Of a stretch of 46,578 nucleotides of DNA, positions 25,259 through 34,499 are shown piece by piece. The stretch lies in NCBI GenBank assembly GCA_023391835.1, contig JAEWAE010000023.1:1-46578 (forward strand), given 5' to 3'. Origin of the DNA: Bacillota bacterium (GTDB taxonomy: Bacteria; Bacillota; Clostridia; Oscillospirales; Ethanoligenentaceae). The position numbers and the translations under genes were made by a program. Within the stretch, counting starts at the first letter, position 1; every line of letters begins with the position of its first letter. Below the pieces are notes generated by a model that was not told the origin of the DNA, made no database searches, and saw only the letters and a program-made list of their open reading frames with translations.

Positions 25259-25973
25259 AGATGCCCGCACGGCTGAAATTGCGGATAATATCCGACAGGT
25301 GAGGGAAAATATCGCCAGAGCGGCGCAAAAATCCGGCCGTCGGGCCGAAGATATCACACTGGTCGCGGTGACCAAGACAAAGCCCGCTTCAGATGTCAAC
25401 GCCGCGCTGCGCTGTGGGGTGACGGTCATTGGCGAGAACCGCGTGCAGGAGCTGCTCGGCAAGCTGCCGGATATCCGGCTCGACGGCCGGCAGGCCCATT
25501 TGATCGGCCATCTGCAGACCAACAAGGTCAAAATGGTCATCGACAAGGTGGATATGATCCAGTCGCTCGACAGCATCCATCTGGCGCGGGAAATCGACCG
25601 CCAGGCCGCCCGGGTCAGCCGGGTGATGGATGTGCTCATCGAAGTGAATGTCGGCAGCGAGTCCTCAAAATCGGGCGTGCTGCTGCCCGAACTGAGCACT
25701 CTGCTCGACGGGGTGAAGGTGTTCCCCCATATCCGCGTGTGCGGGCTGATGGCCATCCCGCCGCGGGATGCCGGGCCGGAGCAGACACGGGCCTATTTCG
25801 CACAAATGCGCAAACTGTTTATTGACATTCAGGCGAAAAAATCCGATAATATGGATATGCGTATTTTGTCAATGGGAATGTCTTCCGATTATGAGTTGGC
25901 CGTGGAAGAGGGCGCCACAATGGTGCGCGTCGGCTCGGCCATTTTCGGGGCCCGCGGGCCGGCCGCCCGCTGA
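25236..25973 (+). CDS. yggS: PLP-binding homeostasis protein YggS/YlmE
   Basis: 245 residues of the fold-type III PLP family. LVAVTKTKP supplies the PLP lysine (Lys47), and IGENRVQEL, HLIGHLQTNK and MGMSSDYELAVEEGATMVRVGSAIFG are all family hallmarks. The protein has no known catalytic activity and buffers PLP and amino/keto-acid pools. Positioned just before sepF as in Bacillus (ylmE-sepF-ylmG-ylmH-divIVA). The 23-base overlap with the preceding gene indicates translational coupling. Confidence 0.95.
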   Translation: MTEKLSSEDARTAEIADNIRQVRENIARAAQKSGRRAEDITLVAVTKTKPASDVNAALRCGVTVIGENRVQELLGKLPDIRLDGRQAHLIGHLQTNKVKMVIDKVDMIQSLDSIHLAREIDRQAARVSRVMDVLIEVNVGSESSKSGVLLPELSTLLDGVKVFPHIRVCGLMAIPPRDAGPEQTRAYFAQMRKLFIDIQAKKSDNMDMRILSMGMSSDYELAVEEGATMVRVGSAIFGARGPAAR

Positions 25974-26026
25974 GCCGCACGAAGGCGGCGTCGGCCGATA
26001 TGACGGAAAAGGAGCCTGTGAGTGAA

Positions 26027-26467
26027 ATGAGCCTGATGGAAAAACTCAAAAACATCATGACCGTACCGGATGACGAGGAATATGACGACGATGTGGATAT
26101 CATTTCCAAGCCGACGGAAAAAGCGGCTTCCGCTCCCAGGCAGGATGAGAGCGGACGTCGCAACAACAAGGTGGTCAACATTCACACCACCGCCCAGTTG
26201 CAGGTCGTGCTGGTGAAGCCCGAACGCTTCGACGACGCCAGCTCCGTGGCCGACCATCTCAACGAAAAACGGACGGTCGTGCTCAACCTTGAGTCCACCA
26301 ATAAGGACGTGGCACGCCGTCTGGTCGATTTCCTCAGCGGCGTGGCCTATGCCAACAACGGCCAGATCAAGCGTGTGGCCAACAGCACCTTCATCATCAC
26401 CCCGTATAACGTCGACATCATGGGCGATTTGTTGGACGAGCTGGAAAATAACGGCGTCTTTTTCTAA
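26027..26467 (+). CDS. sepF: Cell division protein SepF
   Basis: 146 residues. N-terminal amphipathic membrane-targeting helix (MSLMEKLKNIM), an acidic disordered linker, then the SepF core with VVLVKPERFDDASSVADHL, LNLESTNKDVARRLVDFL and a Gly-containing surface around residues 105-115. It polymerises, binds the FtsZ tail and tethers it to the membrane. I use the ATG at 26027, with AAAAGGAG 12 bases upstream, because the membrane helix starts there. An upstream ATG at 26000 would add nine charged residues. Confidence 0.93.
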   Translation: MSLMEKLKNIMTVPDDEEYDDDVDIISKPTEKAASAPRQDESGRRNNKVVNIHTTAQLQVVLVKPERFDDASSVADHLNEKRTVVLNLESTNKDVARRLVDFLSGVAYANNGQIKRVANSTFIITPYNVDIMGDLLDELENNGVFF

Positions 26468-26514
26468 GGGGCCTTTCCGCCGGCCCCCGACCGATTCCCA
26501 GTGGAGGAGAAAAC

Positions 26515-26784
26515 GTGACCGCTATCCTGTTGCATGCCATCAATATTTTTATCACCTTACTCATCGTCCTGATCATGATCCGTGCGCTGCTTTCCTGGTT
26601 CCCGGGGGGCGAGGCATCGGCTTTCGGACGATGGATCGTGTTTTTCACTGAGCCGCTCCTCGGGCCGATCCGCCGGCTGCTGATGAAATTCGAATTTGCC
26701 CGTTCCATGCCGCTGGATTTTTCGCCTTTTGTGGCGTGGGTGCTTCTGATTATTGTGCAGCGCATCGCGCAGATCCTGCTGTGA
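26515..26784 (+). CDS. yggT: YggT-family membrane protein (YlmG)
   Basis: 89 residues with two membrane segments (about 4-24 and 68-88). The intervening conserved loop carries RALLSWFPGG and TEPLLGPIRRLL and leads into DFSPFVAWVLLI, the family signature. GTG start with GGAGGAG six bases upstream. The molecular role is not settled; in other bacteria it is tied to division, osmotic stress or nucleoid distribution. Sits between sepF and ylmH as usual. Confidence 0.93.
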   Translation: MTAILLHAINIFITLLIVLIMIRALLSWFPGGEASAFGRWIVFFTEPLLGPIRRLLMKFEFARSMPLDFSPFVAWVLLIIVQRIAQILL

Positions 26785-26811
26785 CGCGCCGCGGCGCAAG
26801 GTAGGATCAAT

Positions 26812-27576
26812 ATGGAAACGGAAAACGACCGGCTGCTGGCTTCGCGGGCGGAGGATTTGCTCCGCACGGCACAGCTTCGCCGGCGGCCCCAGTTCATGGG
26901 GTTTCTGGATGGACATGAGCGCCGGGTGGCGCAGCGGGTGTGCCAGTCGCAGGGCAGCGGCGGGTCTATCCTCTTGTGGGGCGGATATCCTGAGGCCGAG
27001 CGGGTGCTGCTGGGAGCTTTCCCTGACTGGCAGCCGCCGGCGGAGGAGCTTTTCCCGCTGACCTGCGTGCGCATCACCTGGCGATTTGGCGCGCTGACGC
27101 ACCGCGATTTTCTGGGTGCGCTGCTCTCGCTGGGTCTCAAACGGGAGACGATCGGCGACATGGCGGTGGACCCGGAGGGCGACGGGGGCGTTTGCCGTGT
27201 CGTGTGCCGTGACCGCATGGCGGACTTTGTGGCCGAAAATCTCACACGCGTGGGTCGCTGCGGCGTTGCCTGTGCGCAGACCGATATGACGGGGATGCAC
27301 GGCCCCGACCGGTTCGCTCCCATTCAGGATACGGTGGCATCCCCTCGGCTGGACTGTGTGGTGGCAGCCTTGTGCGGGCTTTCCCGCGCACAGGCCGGCG
27401 AGCTCATCGCCCAAGGGCTTGTCAGCGTCGATTTTGAAGTGGAAGACGACTGGGCGGCGGCGGTGGAACAGGGGGCAGCCGTGTCCATCCGTGGGCACGG
27501 CCGCTTTGCTGTGGACGAGGTGGGTCCCCCGACGCGCAAAGGCCGGCTGCGGCTGGCGGCGCGCCGGTACATATAG
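26812..27576 (+). CDS. ylmH: S4-domain RNA-binding protein YlmH
   Basis: 254 residues: a central domain (about 60-170) with LTHRDFLGALLSLGLKRETIGDM, followed by SPRLDCVVAALCGLSRAQAGELI, which is the C-terminal S4 RNA-binding domain. YlmH homologues bind ribosomes and stalled 50S-peptidyl-tRNA complexes in Bacillus; the exact activity here is inferred. The ribosome-binding site AAGGTAGG precedes the ATG. It lies between yggT and divIVA in the conserved division cluster. Confidence 0.92.
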   Translation: METENDRLLASRAEDLLRTAQLRRRPQFMGFLDGHERRVAQRVCQSQGSGGSILLWGGYPEAERVLLGAFPDWQPPAEELFPLTCVRITWRFGALTHRDFLGALLSLGLKRETIGDMAVDPEGDGGVCRVVCRDRMADFVAENLTRVGRCGVACAQTDMTGMHGPDRFAPIQDTVASPRLDCVVAALCGLSRAQAGELIAQGLVSVDFEVEDDWAAAVEQGAAVSIRGHGRFAVDEVGPPTRKGRLRLAARRYI

Positions 27577-27629
27577 AAAGAATGCGCGCCGCCGGGCGGC
27601 AATCTGCAGGAAAAGGAGTTTGGAGTGAC

Positions 27630-28397
27630 ATGATGACGGCAGGCGATCTGCTCAATAAAAAATTCAGCAAATCCAAGATGGGCGGCTACCGGATTCCGGA
27701 AGTGGACGGTTTCCTTGTGGACGCGGCGGAGCTTTTTTCCAAACAGACCAGGGAAATCGCCGAACTCAAGCGGAAACTCGACGGCGGGCAGCAGAAACTC
27801 GCCGAGTATGAGAAAGACCGCGACAGTCTCCGCGAAGCACTGGTAAGCGCCCAAAAACTGGCTGACAACATAGTCCGTGACGCCCGCAACAAGGCAGACC
27901 TGACCATGCGTGACGCCCAGATCAAGGCCGAAAAGATTGTCGAGCGCGGCCGGCAGGAGGCCGAGGATCAGCAGCAGGCGCTGGTCGAACTCAAAAAAGA
28001 GGTTTCGGATTTTCGCTCCCGGCTGCTTGACATGTACCGCGACCACCTGCGGCTGATTACCAGCCTTCCGGCTCTGGCGGAAGACGAGCCGGAAGAGCCC
28101 GCGCAGGCAGCGGAGCCGTCCCCCGACGCGGAGCCGGCGGCGGAAGGCGAGCCGGATGAAACGGCGGAGGCCGCCCCCGAGGAGCCCGGGACGGATGAAG
28201 CGGCTCAGCCTCCGGCCCAGCCGGAAACGCCCGCCGCACCGGATGACGGCGCCGACACCGCCGGGCAGACCGCGGACGAAGCCGCGGCGACAGCCGACCC
28301 GAATTATCACGTACGGCTCAACGTCCGCTACGACGAGCAGTCGGGCGAGTATGTGCCCATCCAGCCGGATGAGGATAAGCCGGCCGGGGAAGACTGA
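27630..28397 (+). CDS. divIVA: DivIVA-family septum/pole protein
   Basis: 255 residues. The N-terminal lipid-binding domain includes DLLNKKFSKSKMGGYRIPEVDGFL, where the KMGGY turn corresponds to the membrane-inserting loop. A long coiled coil spans about residues 30-145. From about 150 the tail is strongly acidic and Pro/Ala-rich, unlike the short B. subtilis tail, and ends in VRLNVRYDEQSGEYVPI. It recognises negatively curved membrane and recruits division or wall proteins. ATG at 27630 or 27633, both with GGAG just upstream. Confidence 0.9.
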   Translation: MMTAGDLLNKKFSKSKMGGYRIPEVDGFLVDAAELFSKQTREIAELKRKLDGGQQKLAEYEKDRDSLREALVSAQKLADNIVRDARNKADLTMRDAQIKAEKIVERGRQEAEDQQQALVELKKEVSDFRSRLLDMYRDHLRLITSLPALAEDEPEEPAQAAEPSPDAEPAAEGEPDETAEAAPEEPGTDEAAQPPAQPETPAAPDDGADTAGQTADEAAATADPNYHVRLNVRYDEQSGEYVPIQPDEDKPAGED

Positions 28398-28463
28398 CCC
28401 TGGGAGAGCCGAATACAGACGCACGGAGCCAAGGGGACCGTGCCAAAGGAGCGAGTTTTTTCA

Positions 28464-31253
28464 ATGCCTGAGGATTATAACCACACGCTGAATCTGCCGA
28501 AGACCGACTTCCCCATGCGCGCCGGGCTGCCGAAGAAGGAGCCGGAGTGTCTGAAAAAGTGGGAAGACGCGGATCTTTATCATGCGATCGTCCGTCATAA
28601 CGAGGGTAAGCCGCAGTTTATTTTGCACGACGGCCCCCCCTATGCCAACGGGGATATCCATCTGGGCACCGCTCTTAACAAGGTGCTCAAGGATTTCATC
28701 GTGCGGTATAAGAATATGTCGGGTTTCCAGGCCCCCTATGTGCCCGGATGGGATACCCACGGTCTGCCCATCGAGCGCAAGGCCATCGATAAGGTGGGGC
28801 TCGACATGCGCAGCGACGATCCGGTGGATTTCCGGCAGCATTGCAAGGAATTCGCCCTTTCGCACGTCAAGACCATGACCAAACAGTTCCAGCGCCTGGG
28901 TGTGCTGGGCGACTGGGAAAATCCGTATATGACCCTCCGGCCGGAGTTTGAGGCCCGCCAGATCGAAGTCTTCGGCGCCATGGCGCTCAAAGGCTATATC
29001 TATAAGGGGCTCAAGCCCGTTTACTGGTGTGCCCACGACGAGACAGCCCTGGCCGAAGCGGAAATCGAATATTCCGAAGACCCGTGCGATTCCATCTATG
29101 TGAAATTTCTCGTCACCGACGACAAGGGCAAGCTCTTTTCCCGTGGGGCGAAACCCGGCAAGACCTATTTCGTCATCTGGACGACGACGACATGGACATT
29201 GCCCGGCAACGTCGCCATCTGCCTGGGGCCGGATTTCGACTATTGCATCGTGCAGGCCGGGGACGAATTTTACGTGATGGCGCGTCAGTTGGCCGAAGCG
29301 ACCATGAAAGCCGCCGGCATCACCGATTACCGCATCCTTGACGGCACCATCCCCGGCAAGGAGCTGGAATATGTCGTCACGCGCCATCCTTTCCTCGACC
29401 GGGATTCGCTGGTCATCGTCGGCCCCCATGTGACGCTCGAGAGCGGCACCGGCTGCGTGCACACGGCCCCGGGCCACGGCGTCGAGGATTTTAATGTCTG
29501 CCGCAATTACCCCGAGCTGCCCATCGTCGTGCCGGTGGATGCTCAGGGCCGGCTGACCAAGGAAGCCGGGCCCCTTTTCGAGGGCCTGCCCACCGACAAG
29601 GCCAATAAGGCCATCCTCGCGCATCTCAGAGAGATCGGCGCGCTGTTTGCCGTCGAGCATATTATCCATCAGTATCCCCACTGCTGGCGCTGCAAGCACC
29701 CGGTGATCTACCGTGCGACCGAGCAGTGGTTCTGCTCGGTGGAGGATTTCAAGGAACAGACCTGCGAGGCGATCAAGCAGGTCAAATGGTATCCCTCCTG
29801 GGGCGAGGAGCGCATCACCGGCATGGTGCGCGACCGCAGCGACTGGTGCATTTCCCGTCAGCGGCTGTGGGGCGTGCCCATCCCGATCTTTTACTGTAAA
29901 AAGTGCGGCAAGGAGCTCATCACCGAGCAGAGCATCCGGGCGGTGGCCGATATCTTCCGCAAAGAAGGCTCCGACGCCTGGTATAAATACGACGCCGCGC
30001 ACTTCCTGCCCGAAGGCACCCACTGCGCGTGCGGCTGCACCGAATTTACCAAGGAAAAGGACGTCATGGACGTCTGGTTTGATTCCGGTGTGTCCCACGC
30101 GGCGGTGCTGATGACCCGGCCCGACCTGCGCTGGCCGGCGGACGTATATCTTGAGGGCAACGATCAGCACCGCGGCTGGTTCCAGTCGTCGCTGCTCACC
30201 AGCGTCGCGTGGAAAGGCACCGCGCCTTACCGCGCGGTCATCACCCACGGCATGGTGGTGGACGGCGAAGGGCGCAAAATGTCGAAATCCCTCGGCAACG
30301 GCATCGCTCCGGAAGACGTCATCCGCAAATACGGCGCGGATATCCTGCGCCTGTGGGTCGCATCCTCCGATTATCAGGGCGACGTGCGCATTTCCGACTC
30401 CATCCTCGGCCAGCTTTCGGAGGTGTACCGCAAGATCCGCAACACCGCCCGCTTTATCCTCGGCAACCTGGGCGATTTCGACCCCGACCGCGACAGTGTG
30501 CCGGCCGACCGGCTCGAGCCCATCGACCGCTGGGCGATGTGGCGTCTCGACGGCCTGATCCACACGGTGCGGGAAGCGTACGAGCAGTATGAATACCACG
30601 TGATTTATCACGCGGTGCATAACTTCTGTGTGCTCGACATGTCGAGCTTTTATCTCGACGTGCTCAAAGACCGGCTTTATGTCGAAAAGGCCGGCTCGGC
30701 CACGCGCCGGGCGGCCCAGACGGTCATTTACCGGGTGCTCGACGCGCTGGTGCGCATGATGGCCCCGATCCTTGCTTTCACGGCGGAGGAAATCTGGAGC
30801 TACATGCCCCACCGGGCCGGCCACGATACCCGCTCGATCATGTTCAACCCCATGGCGGAAGAATCCGGCGAAGCGTTCGACGCGGATTTCACCCGCCGGT
30901 GGGAGCGGCTCCACGCGCTGCGCAATGACGTGCAGAAGGCGCTGGAGCTTGACCGCGCGGCCAAGAAAATCGGCGGCTCGCTCGAAGCTAAAGTTACGCT
31001 TTACTGCGACGGGGAACTGTATGACTTCGTCAAATCCGTTGAAACGGAGCTGCCCGCGGTGTGCATTGTGTCTGCCGTTGCGGTGCAAAAGGGCGGCAAG
31101 GGCCAGTTTGCCGGCGACGTGGAGGGACTTTCCGTCACGGTCGCTCATGCGCCGGGCCGGAAATGCGCCCGTTGCTGGACTTATAGCGAGACGGTGGGGG
31201 CCGACGCGGCCCATCCGGATCTCTGCGATCGCTGCAGCCGCATCGTCGGCTGA
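28464..31253 (+). CDS. ileS: Isoleucyl-tRNA synthetase
   Basis: 929 residues, class I synthetase charging tRNA-Ile. The HIGH motif is GPPYANGDIHLGTALNK (58-73), the KMSKS motif is at 605-609, the CP1 editing domain lies between (WTTTTWTLPGN, GTGCVHTAPGHG), and a C-terminal zinc module CARCW ... CDRC closes the protein. This is the bacterial IleS1-type length. The ATG at 28464 has AAAGGAG 13 bases upstream. The 66-base gap after divIVA is too short for a T-box, and none is seen. lspA follows after 25 bases. Confidence 0.98.
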   Translation: MPEDYNHTLNLPKTDFPMRAGLPKKEPECLKKWEDADLYHAIVRHNEGKPQFILHDGPPYANGDIHLGTALNKVLKDFIVRYKNMSGFQAPYVPGWDTHGLPIERKAIDKVGLDMRSDDPVDFRQHCKEFALSHVKTMTKQFQRLGVLGDWENPYMTLRPEFEARQIEVFGAMALKGYIYKGLKPVYWCAHDETALAEAEIEYSEDPCDSIYVKFLVTDDKGKLFSRGAKPGKTYFVIWTTTTWTLPGNVAICLGPDFDYCIVQAGDEFYVMARQLAEATMKAAGITDYRILDGTIPGKELEYVVTRHPFLDRDSLVIVGPHVTLESGTGCVHTAPGHGVEDFNVCRNYPELPIVVPVDAQGRLTKEAGPLFEGLPTDKANKAILAHLREIGALFAVEHIIHQYPHCWRCKHPVIYRATEQWFCSVEDFKEQTCEAIKQVKWYPSWGEERITGMVRDRSDWCISRQRLWGVPIPIFYCKKCGKELITEQSIRAVADIFRKEGSDAWYKYDAAHFLPEGTHCACGCTEFTKEKDVMDVWFDSGVSHAAVLMTRPDLRWPADVYLEGNDQHRGWFQSSLLTSVAWKGTAPYRAVITHGMVVDGEGRKMSKSLGNGIAPEDVIRKYGADILRLWVASSDYQGDVRISDSILGQLSEVYRKIRNTARFILGNLGDFDPDRDSVPADRLEPIDRWAMWRLDGLIHTVREAYEQYEYHVIYHAVHNFCVLDMSSFYLDVLKDRLYVEKAGSATRRAAQTVIYRVLDALVRMMAPILAFTAEEIWSYMPHRAGHDTRSIMFNPMAEESGEAFDADFTRRWERLHALRNDVQKALELDRAAKKIGGSLEAKVTLYCDGELYDFVKSVETELPAVCIVSAVAVQKGGKGQFAGDVEGLSVTVAHAPGRKCARCWTYSETVGADAAHPDLCDRCSRIVG

Positions 31254-31278
31254 GTGGGAGCCTGCGCGGAGGGGTAGT

Positions 31279-31791
31279 ATGGCTAAATCGCTGTTTCGCA
31301 GGAAAACATGGTCGCCGGCAAAGGCGGCCTTTTTCCTGTTTGTGGTGGCCGTGCTGGTCGCGCTCGACCAGCTGGTTAAATGGGAAGTAGTCCGTCACAT
31401 CAAAAATCAGGATATCCCCGTGCTGGGCGATTTCTTGCATTTCACGTATGAAGAAAACACCGGTGCCGCCTTTTCGCTGATGACGGGCAAGGTGTGGCTG
31501 CTGAGTCTGGTCTCTCTGATCATGGTGGTGGTCTGCCTGTATATCCTCCTGCGGCAGAAGCTGCACGCGCCGCTGGGGAATCTGGCGCTGCTGCTCATCA
31601 GCTCGGGCGGCATGGGCAACCTCATTGACCGGTTGTTCCGGGGTTATGTGGTCGACTTTTTGTATGTGAAAAAGATCAACTTTGCCGTCTTTAACGTGGC
31701 CGACAGCTATGTGGTAGTCGGCGCCATCCTGCTGTGCATTTTCCTGCTGCGGGAGGAACGTTCCGGCGGGCGGGAGGCACGGCGGCTGTGA
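31279..31791 (+). CDS. lspA: Lipoprotein signal peptidase (signal peptidase II)
   Basis: 170 residues, four predicted membrane segments (about 14-34, 72-92, 98-114 and 138-160). Catalytic aspartates are Asp126 in RGYVVDFL and Asp142 in FNVADSY, with the conserved NTGAAFS and GNLIDRL. It cleaves prolipoprotein signal peptides after lipidation; one likely substrate is the lipoprotein encoded at 45743-46240. GGAGGGG is close to the ATG. Its stop overlaps the rluD start as GTGA. Confidence 0.96.
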   Translation: MAKSLFRRKTWSPAKAAFFLFVVAVLVALDQLVKWEVVRHIKNQDIPVLGDFLHFTYEENTGAAFSLMTGKVWLLSLVSLIMVVVCLYILLRQKLHAPLGNLALLLISSGGMGNLIDRLFRGYVVDFLYVKKINFAVFNVADSYVVVGAILLCIFLLREERSGGREARRL

Positions 31792-32720
31792 CGCAGGGGA
31801 TTGCGGGGGCCGAGCGGTACGTTGTTGACGAAACGTTCGCCGGGTGCCGCATCGACGGCGCGCTTCCGCGGCTGCATGCGGGCATGTCCCGTTCGGCCTT
31901 CGACCGGTTGCTGAGCGAGGGTTTCGTGCGTCTCAACGGTCGGGTGTGCGGCAAAAGCGCGCGGCTAAAGGCCGGCGATGTGGTGGAACTGACGCTGCCC
32001 CCGCCGGTGCCGGCCAAGGCGCTGCCGCAGGATATCCCCCTCGACGTCGTCTATGAGGATGACGACCTGCTCGTGGTCAACAAGCCCCAGGGCATGGTGG
32101 TGCACCCGGCTCCCGGCAACCCGGACGGCACACTGGTAAACGCCTTGCTCCATCACTGCCGGGGCTCCCTGTCGGGCGTGGGGGGCGTGATGCGGCCGGG
32201 CATCGTCCACCGCATCGACAAAGATACCAGCGGCCTGCTGATCGTGGCCAAAAACGACCGCAGTCACCAACTGCTGGCGGCCCAGATCAAAGCCCACAGC
32301 TTCACCCGCATCTATGAGACGGTGGTCGTCGGCCGCGTGCGGGATGATGCCGGCACCGTGGATGCTCCCATCGGCCGGCACCCGGTGCGCCGCAAATCCA
32401 TGGCGGTGACGGCGGAACATTCCCGCCCCGCCGTCACTCATTATGAGGTCATCGCCCGCTATGCCGGCTACACCCATCTGCGCGTGCGGCTGGAAACCGG
32501 CCGCACTCATCAGATCCGGGTGCACATGGCCTATATCGGTCACCCCGTCGCCGGGGACCCGCTTTATGGCCACGCTGTGCCGGAGCTGTCGGGGCAGTGC
32601 CTGCATGCCCGCACGGTGGGCTTCGTGCATCCCACTACCGGCCGGTATATGGAATTCACCAGCCCGCTGCCGGAGTATTTCACCGCCTTTTTGCACCGCC
32701 TGGGGCCGCAGACCGGTTGA
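31788..32720 (+). CDS. rluD: RluD-family 23S rRNA pseudouridine synthase
   Basis: 310 residues. N-terminal S4-like domain (about 15-70, MSRSAFDRLLSEGFVRLNG) and the RluA-type catalytic domain with HRIDKDTSGLLIVAKN, in which Asp144 is the nucleophile. VRLETGRTHQIRVHMAYIGHPVAGD is the second signature. Family members modify 23S helix 69 or other rRNA sites; the exact target is inferred. GTG start inside the lspA stop, with GGGAGG ten bases upstream. Confidence 0.92.
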   Translation: MTQGIAGAERYVVDETFAGCRIDGALPRLHAGMSRSAFDRLLSEGFVRLNGRVCGKSARLKAGDVVELTLPPPVPAKALPQDIPLDVVYEDDDLLVVNKPQGMVVHPAPGNPDGTLVNALLHHCRGSLSGVGGVMRPGIVHRIDKDTSGLLIVAKNDRSHQLLAAQIKAHSFTRIYETVVVGRVRDDAGTVDAPIGRHPVRRKSMAVTAEHSRPAVTHYEVIARYAGYTHLRVRLETGRTHQIRVHMAYIGHPVAGDPLYGHAVPELSGQCLHARTVGFVHPTTGRYMEFTSPLPEYFTAFLHRLGPQTG

Positions 32721-32753
32721 CGAATCACGACTTTTTACCCTGTTGAGGTACTT

Positions 32754-33593
32754 ATGGCTATTCTGGAAAATTTTCCGACTCACACACTGCTGATTTCGGA
32801 TGTGGACGGGACCCTTGTCTCCGGCGGGCTCGATCTGCCCCGGCGAAACCTGACGGCACTGGAACGTTTTATCCGTGGCGGGGGGCTGTTTGCATTGGCG
32901 ACCGGCCGTTCGGCCGCCTCAGCGGGCAAATTTGCCGCGCGCACAGGGGTCAACGCCCCTTGCATCCTGCTCAACGGCTCGATCATTTACGACTTCGGCA
33001 CCCGGAAAGTCCTGTGGCAGGCCTTTTTGCCGCCGGCGGTGGGCGACGTCATGCGCACCGTGATGGCGCGTTTCCCCGAAGTGGGCGCCGAGGTCTATGC
33101 GGAGGGCAATTTCCATCTGCTCAACGAAAACCCGTGGACCCGGGAGCACGCGCCCGACAAAATCCTCGGCTATGTCCACACAAGGCCCGAGGATGTGCCG
33201 CCCGGCTGGAATAAGGCGCTTTTTACAGGTGAGGCCGAGAAGCTCGCCCAGGTGCAGCGGCTGTGCGAAAGTCTGCCTCACCCCGGCTGGGATTACGTGT
33301 ACTCCGGCCCGCTGTATTACGAGATGCTGCCCGCGGGTGTTTCCAAGGGCAGTACGGCAAAAAGGCTTGCAGAAATCTGCAAAATCCCGCATAATAGAGT
33401 TGTGGCCATAGGCGACTATTTTAATGATTACGAGATGGTGGTGGGCGCCGGTTTTTCCGCCGTACCGGAGGATTCGCCCCAGGCGCTGCGCGCCGCCGCC
33501 GGGATGATCGCCGGCCCATGTGAGCGGGGCGCGGTCGCCGATCTGATTGAATATCTTGAAAATCAGACGCGCCCGGCCGGGCTGCCGGATTGA
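32754..33593 (+). CDS. HAD-superfamily type IIB (Cof-like) phosphatase
   Basis: 279 residues. Motif I ISDVDGTLVSGG with two catalytic aspartates, motif II LATGRS, the C2B cap in between and motif IV IGDYFNDYEMV are all present. Such proteins dephosphorylate sugar phosphates or cofactors such as FMN and PLP; the substrate is not predictable. GAGGT lies before the ATG. It is 33 bases after rluD and 60 before the transketolase genes, all on the same strand. Confidence 0.9.
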   Translation: MAILENFPTHTLLISDVDGTLVSGGLDLPRRNLTALERFIRGGGLFALATGRSAASAGKFAARTGVNAPCILLNGSIIYDFGTRKVLWQAFLPPAVGDVMRTVMARFPEVGAEVYAEGNFHLLNENPWTREHAPDKILGYVHTRPEDVPPGWNKALFTGEAEKLAQVQRLCESLPHPGWDYVYSGPLYYEMLPAGVSKGSTAKRLAEICKIPHNRVVAIGDYFNDYEMVVGAGFSAVPEDSPQALRAAAGMIAGPCERGAVADLIEYLENQTRPAGLPD

Positions 33594-33653
33594 CGGGGCG
33601 CCGCTAATCCCGCGTATCGATCGACCGCCTTTGGGCGGAGAATGGAGCAGAAA

Positions 33654-34496
33654 ATGGACGCAGCCCAGACAAAGAAACTTTCCGTCGCCGCGCTGAAGAT
33701 CCGCCGCCAGATCATCGAGGCGGTCTACAGTGCACAATCCGGCCATCCGGGTGGTTCCCTTGCCATTGCGGATGTGCTGGCTTACCTCTATTTTGACAAA
33801 ATGCGCATCGACCCCGCCCGACCGGATTGGCCGGACCGGGATCGCTTTGTGCTTTCCAAAGGCCACTGCTCGCCGGGGCTCTATTCCGCACTGGCGCTGC
33901 GGGGCTATTTCCCACTGAGTGAGATCCCGGGCTTTCGCCATTACGGCCGGATACTTCAGGGGCACCCGGATATGCACCTGGTGCCGGGGGTCGACATGTC
34001 CACCGGCTCTCTAGGGCAGGGCATCTCAGCGGCCTGCGGCATGGCGCTGGCCGGCAAGATCGACGGCAAGAATTACCGTGTCTACGCCGTCATGGGCGAC
34101 GGCGAGCAGGAAGAGGGCGAGGTCTGGGAAGCGGCCATGTTCGCTGCCCAGTATCAACTCGACAACCTCTGTGCCTGGCTGGATTTCAACGGTCTGCAGA
34201 TCGACGGCCGGTTGGAGGACGTCGTTTCCCCCGAGCCGCTGCCGGAAAAATACCGTGCCTTCGGCTGGCACGTCATCGAGATTGGCGCCCACGATTTTGC
34301 CGCCATCGAGGCGGCCTACGCCGAGGCGGAAACAGTCAAGGGCAAGCCGAGCATCATCATTGCCCGCAGCATCAAGGGTAAGGGTGTTTCCTTCATGGAA
34401 AACCAGGCGGAATGGCACGGCAAGGCGCCCAATGCCGCTCAGTATGAGCAGGCGGTGCGGGAACTGGATACGGCTCTGGCCGGATGGGAGGGCTGA
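33654..34496 (+). CDS. Transketolase, N-terminal (TPP-binding) subunit
   Basis: 280 residues, the TPP half of a split transketolase. It has SGHPGGSLAIADVLAYLYF, KGHCSPGLYSALALRGYF and the TPP motif GDGEQEEGEVWEAAMFA extending to DFNGLQIDG. It pairs with the C-terminal subunit encoded three bases downstream. Together they transfer two-carbon units in the non-oxidative pentose-phosphate pathway. The second ATG is chosen, with GGAG six bases upstream; an in-frame ATG at 33642 is possible. Confidence 0.93.
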   Translation: MDAAQTKKLSVAALKIRRQIIEAVYSAQSGHPGGSLAIADVLAYLYFDKMRIDPARPDWPDRDRFVLSKGHCSPGLYSALALRGYFPLSEIPGFRHYGRILQGHPDMHLVPGVDMSTGSLGQGISAACGMALAGKIDGKNYRVYAVMGDGEQEEGEVWEAAMFAAQYQLDNLCAWLDFNGLQIDGRLEDVVSPEPLPEKYRAFGWHVIEIGAHDFAAIEAAYAEAETVKGKPSIIIARSIKGKGVSFMENQAEWHGKAPNAAQYEQAVRELDTALAGWEG

Positions 34497-34499
34497 ACC

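Noticed and set aside
28398..28463. T-box leader for ileS
   Set aside because: Only 66 bases lie between divIVA and ileS, with no T-box sequence or terminator/antiterminator pair.
28461..31214. Very long open frame (917 codons) on the minus strand across ileS
   Set aside because: It is antisense to an unmistakable isoleucyl-tRNA synthetase; high third-position GC in the sense gene removes stops from the opposite strand.
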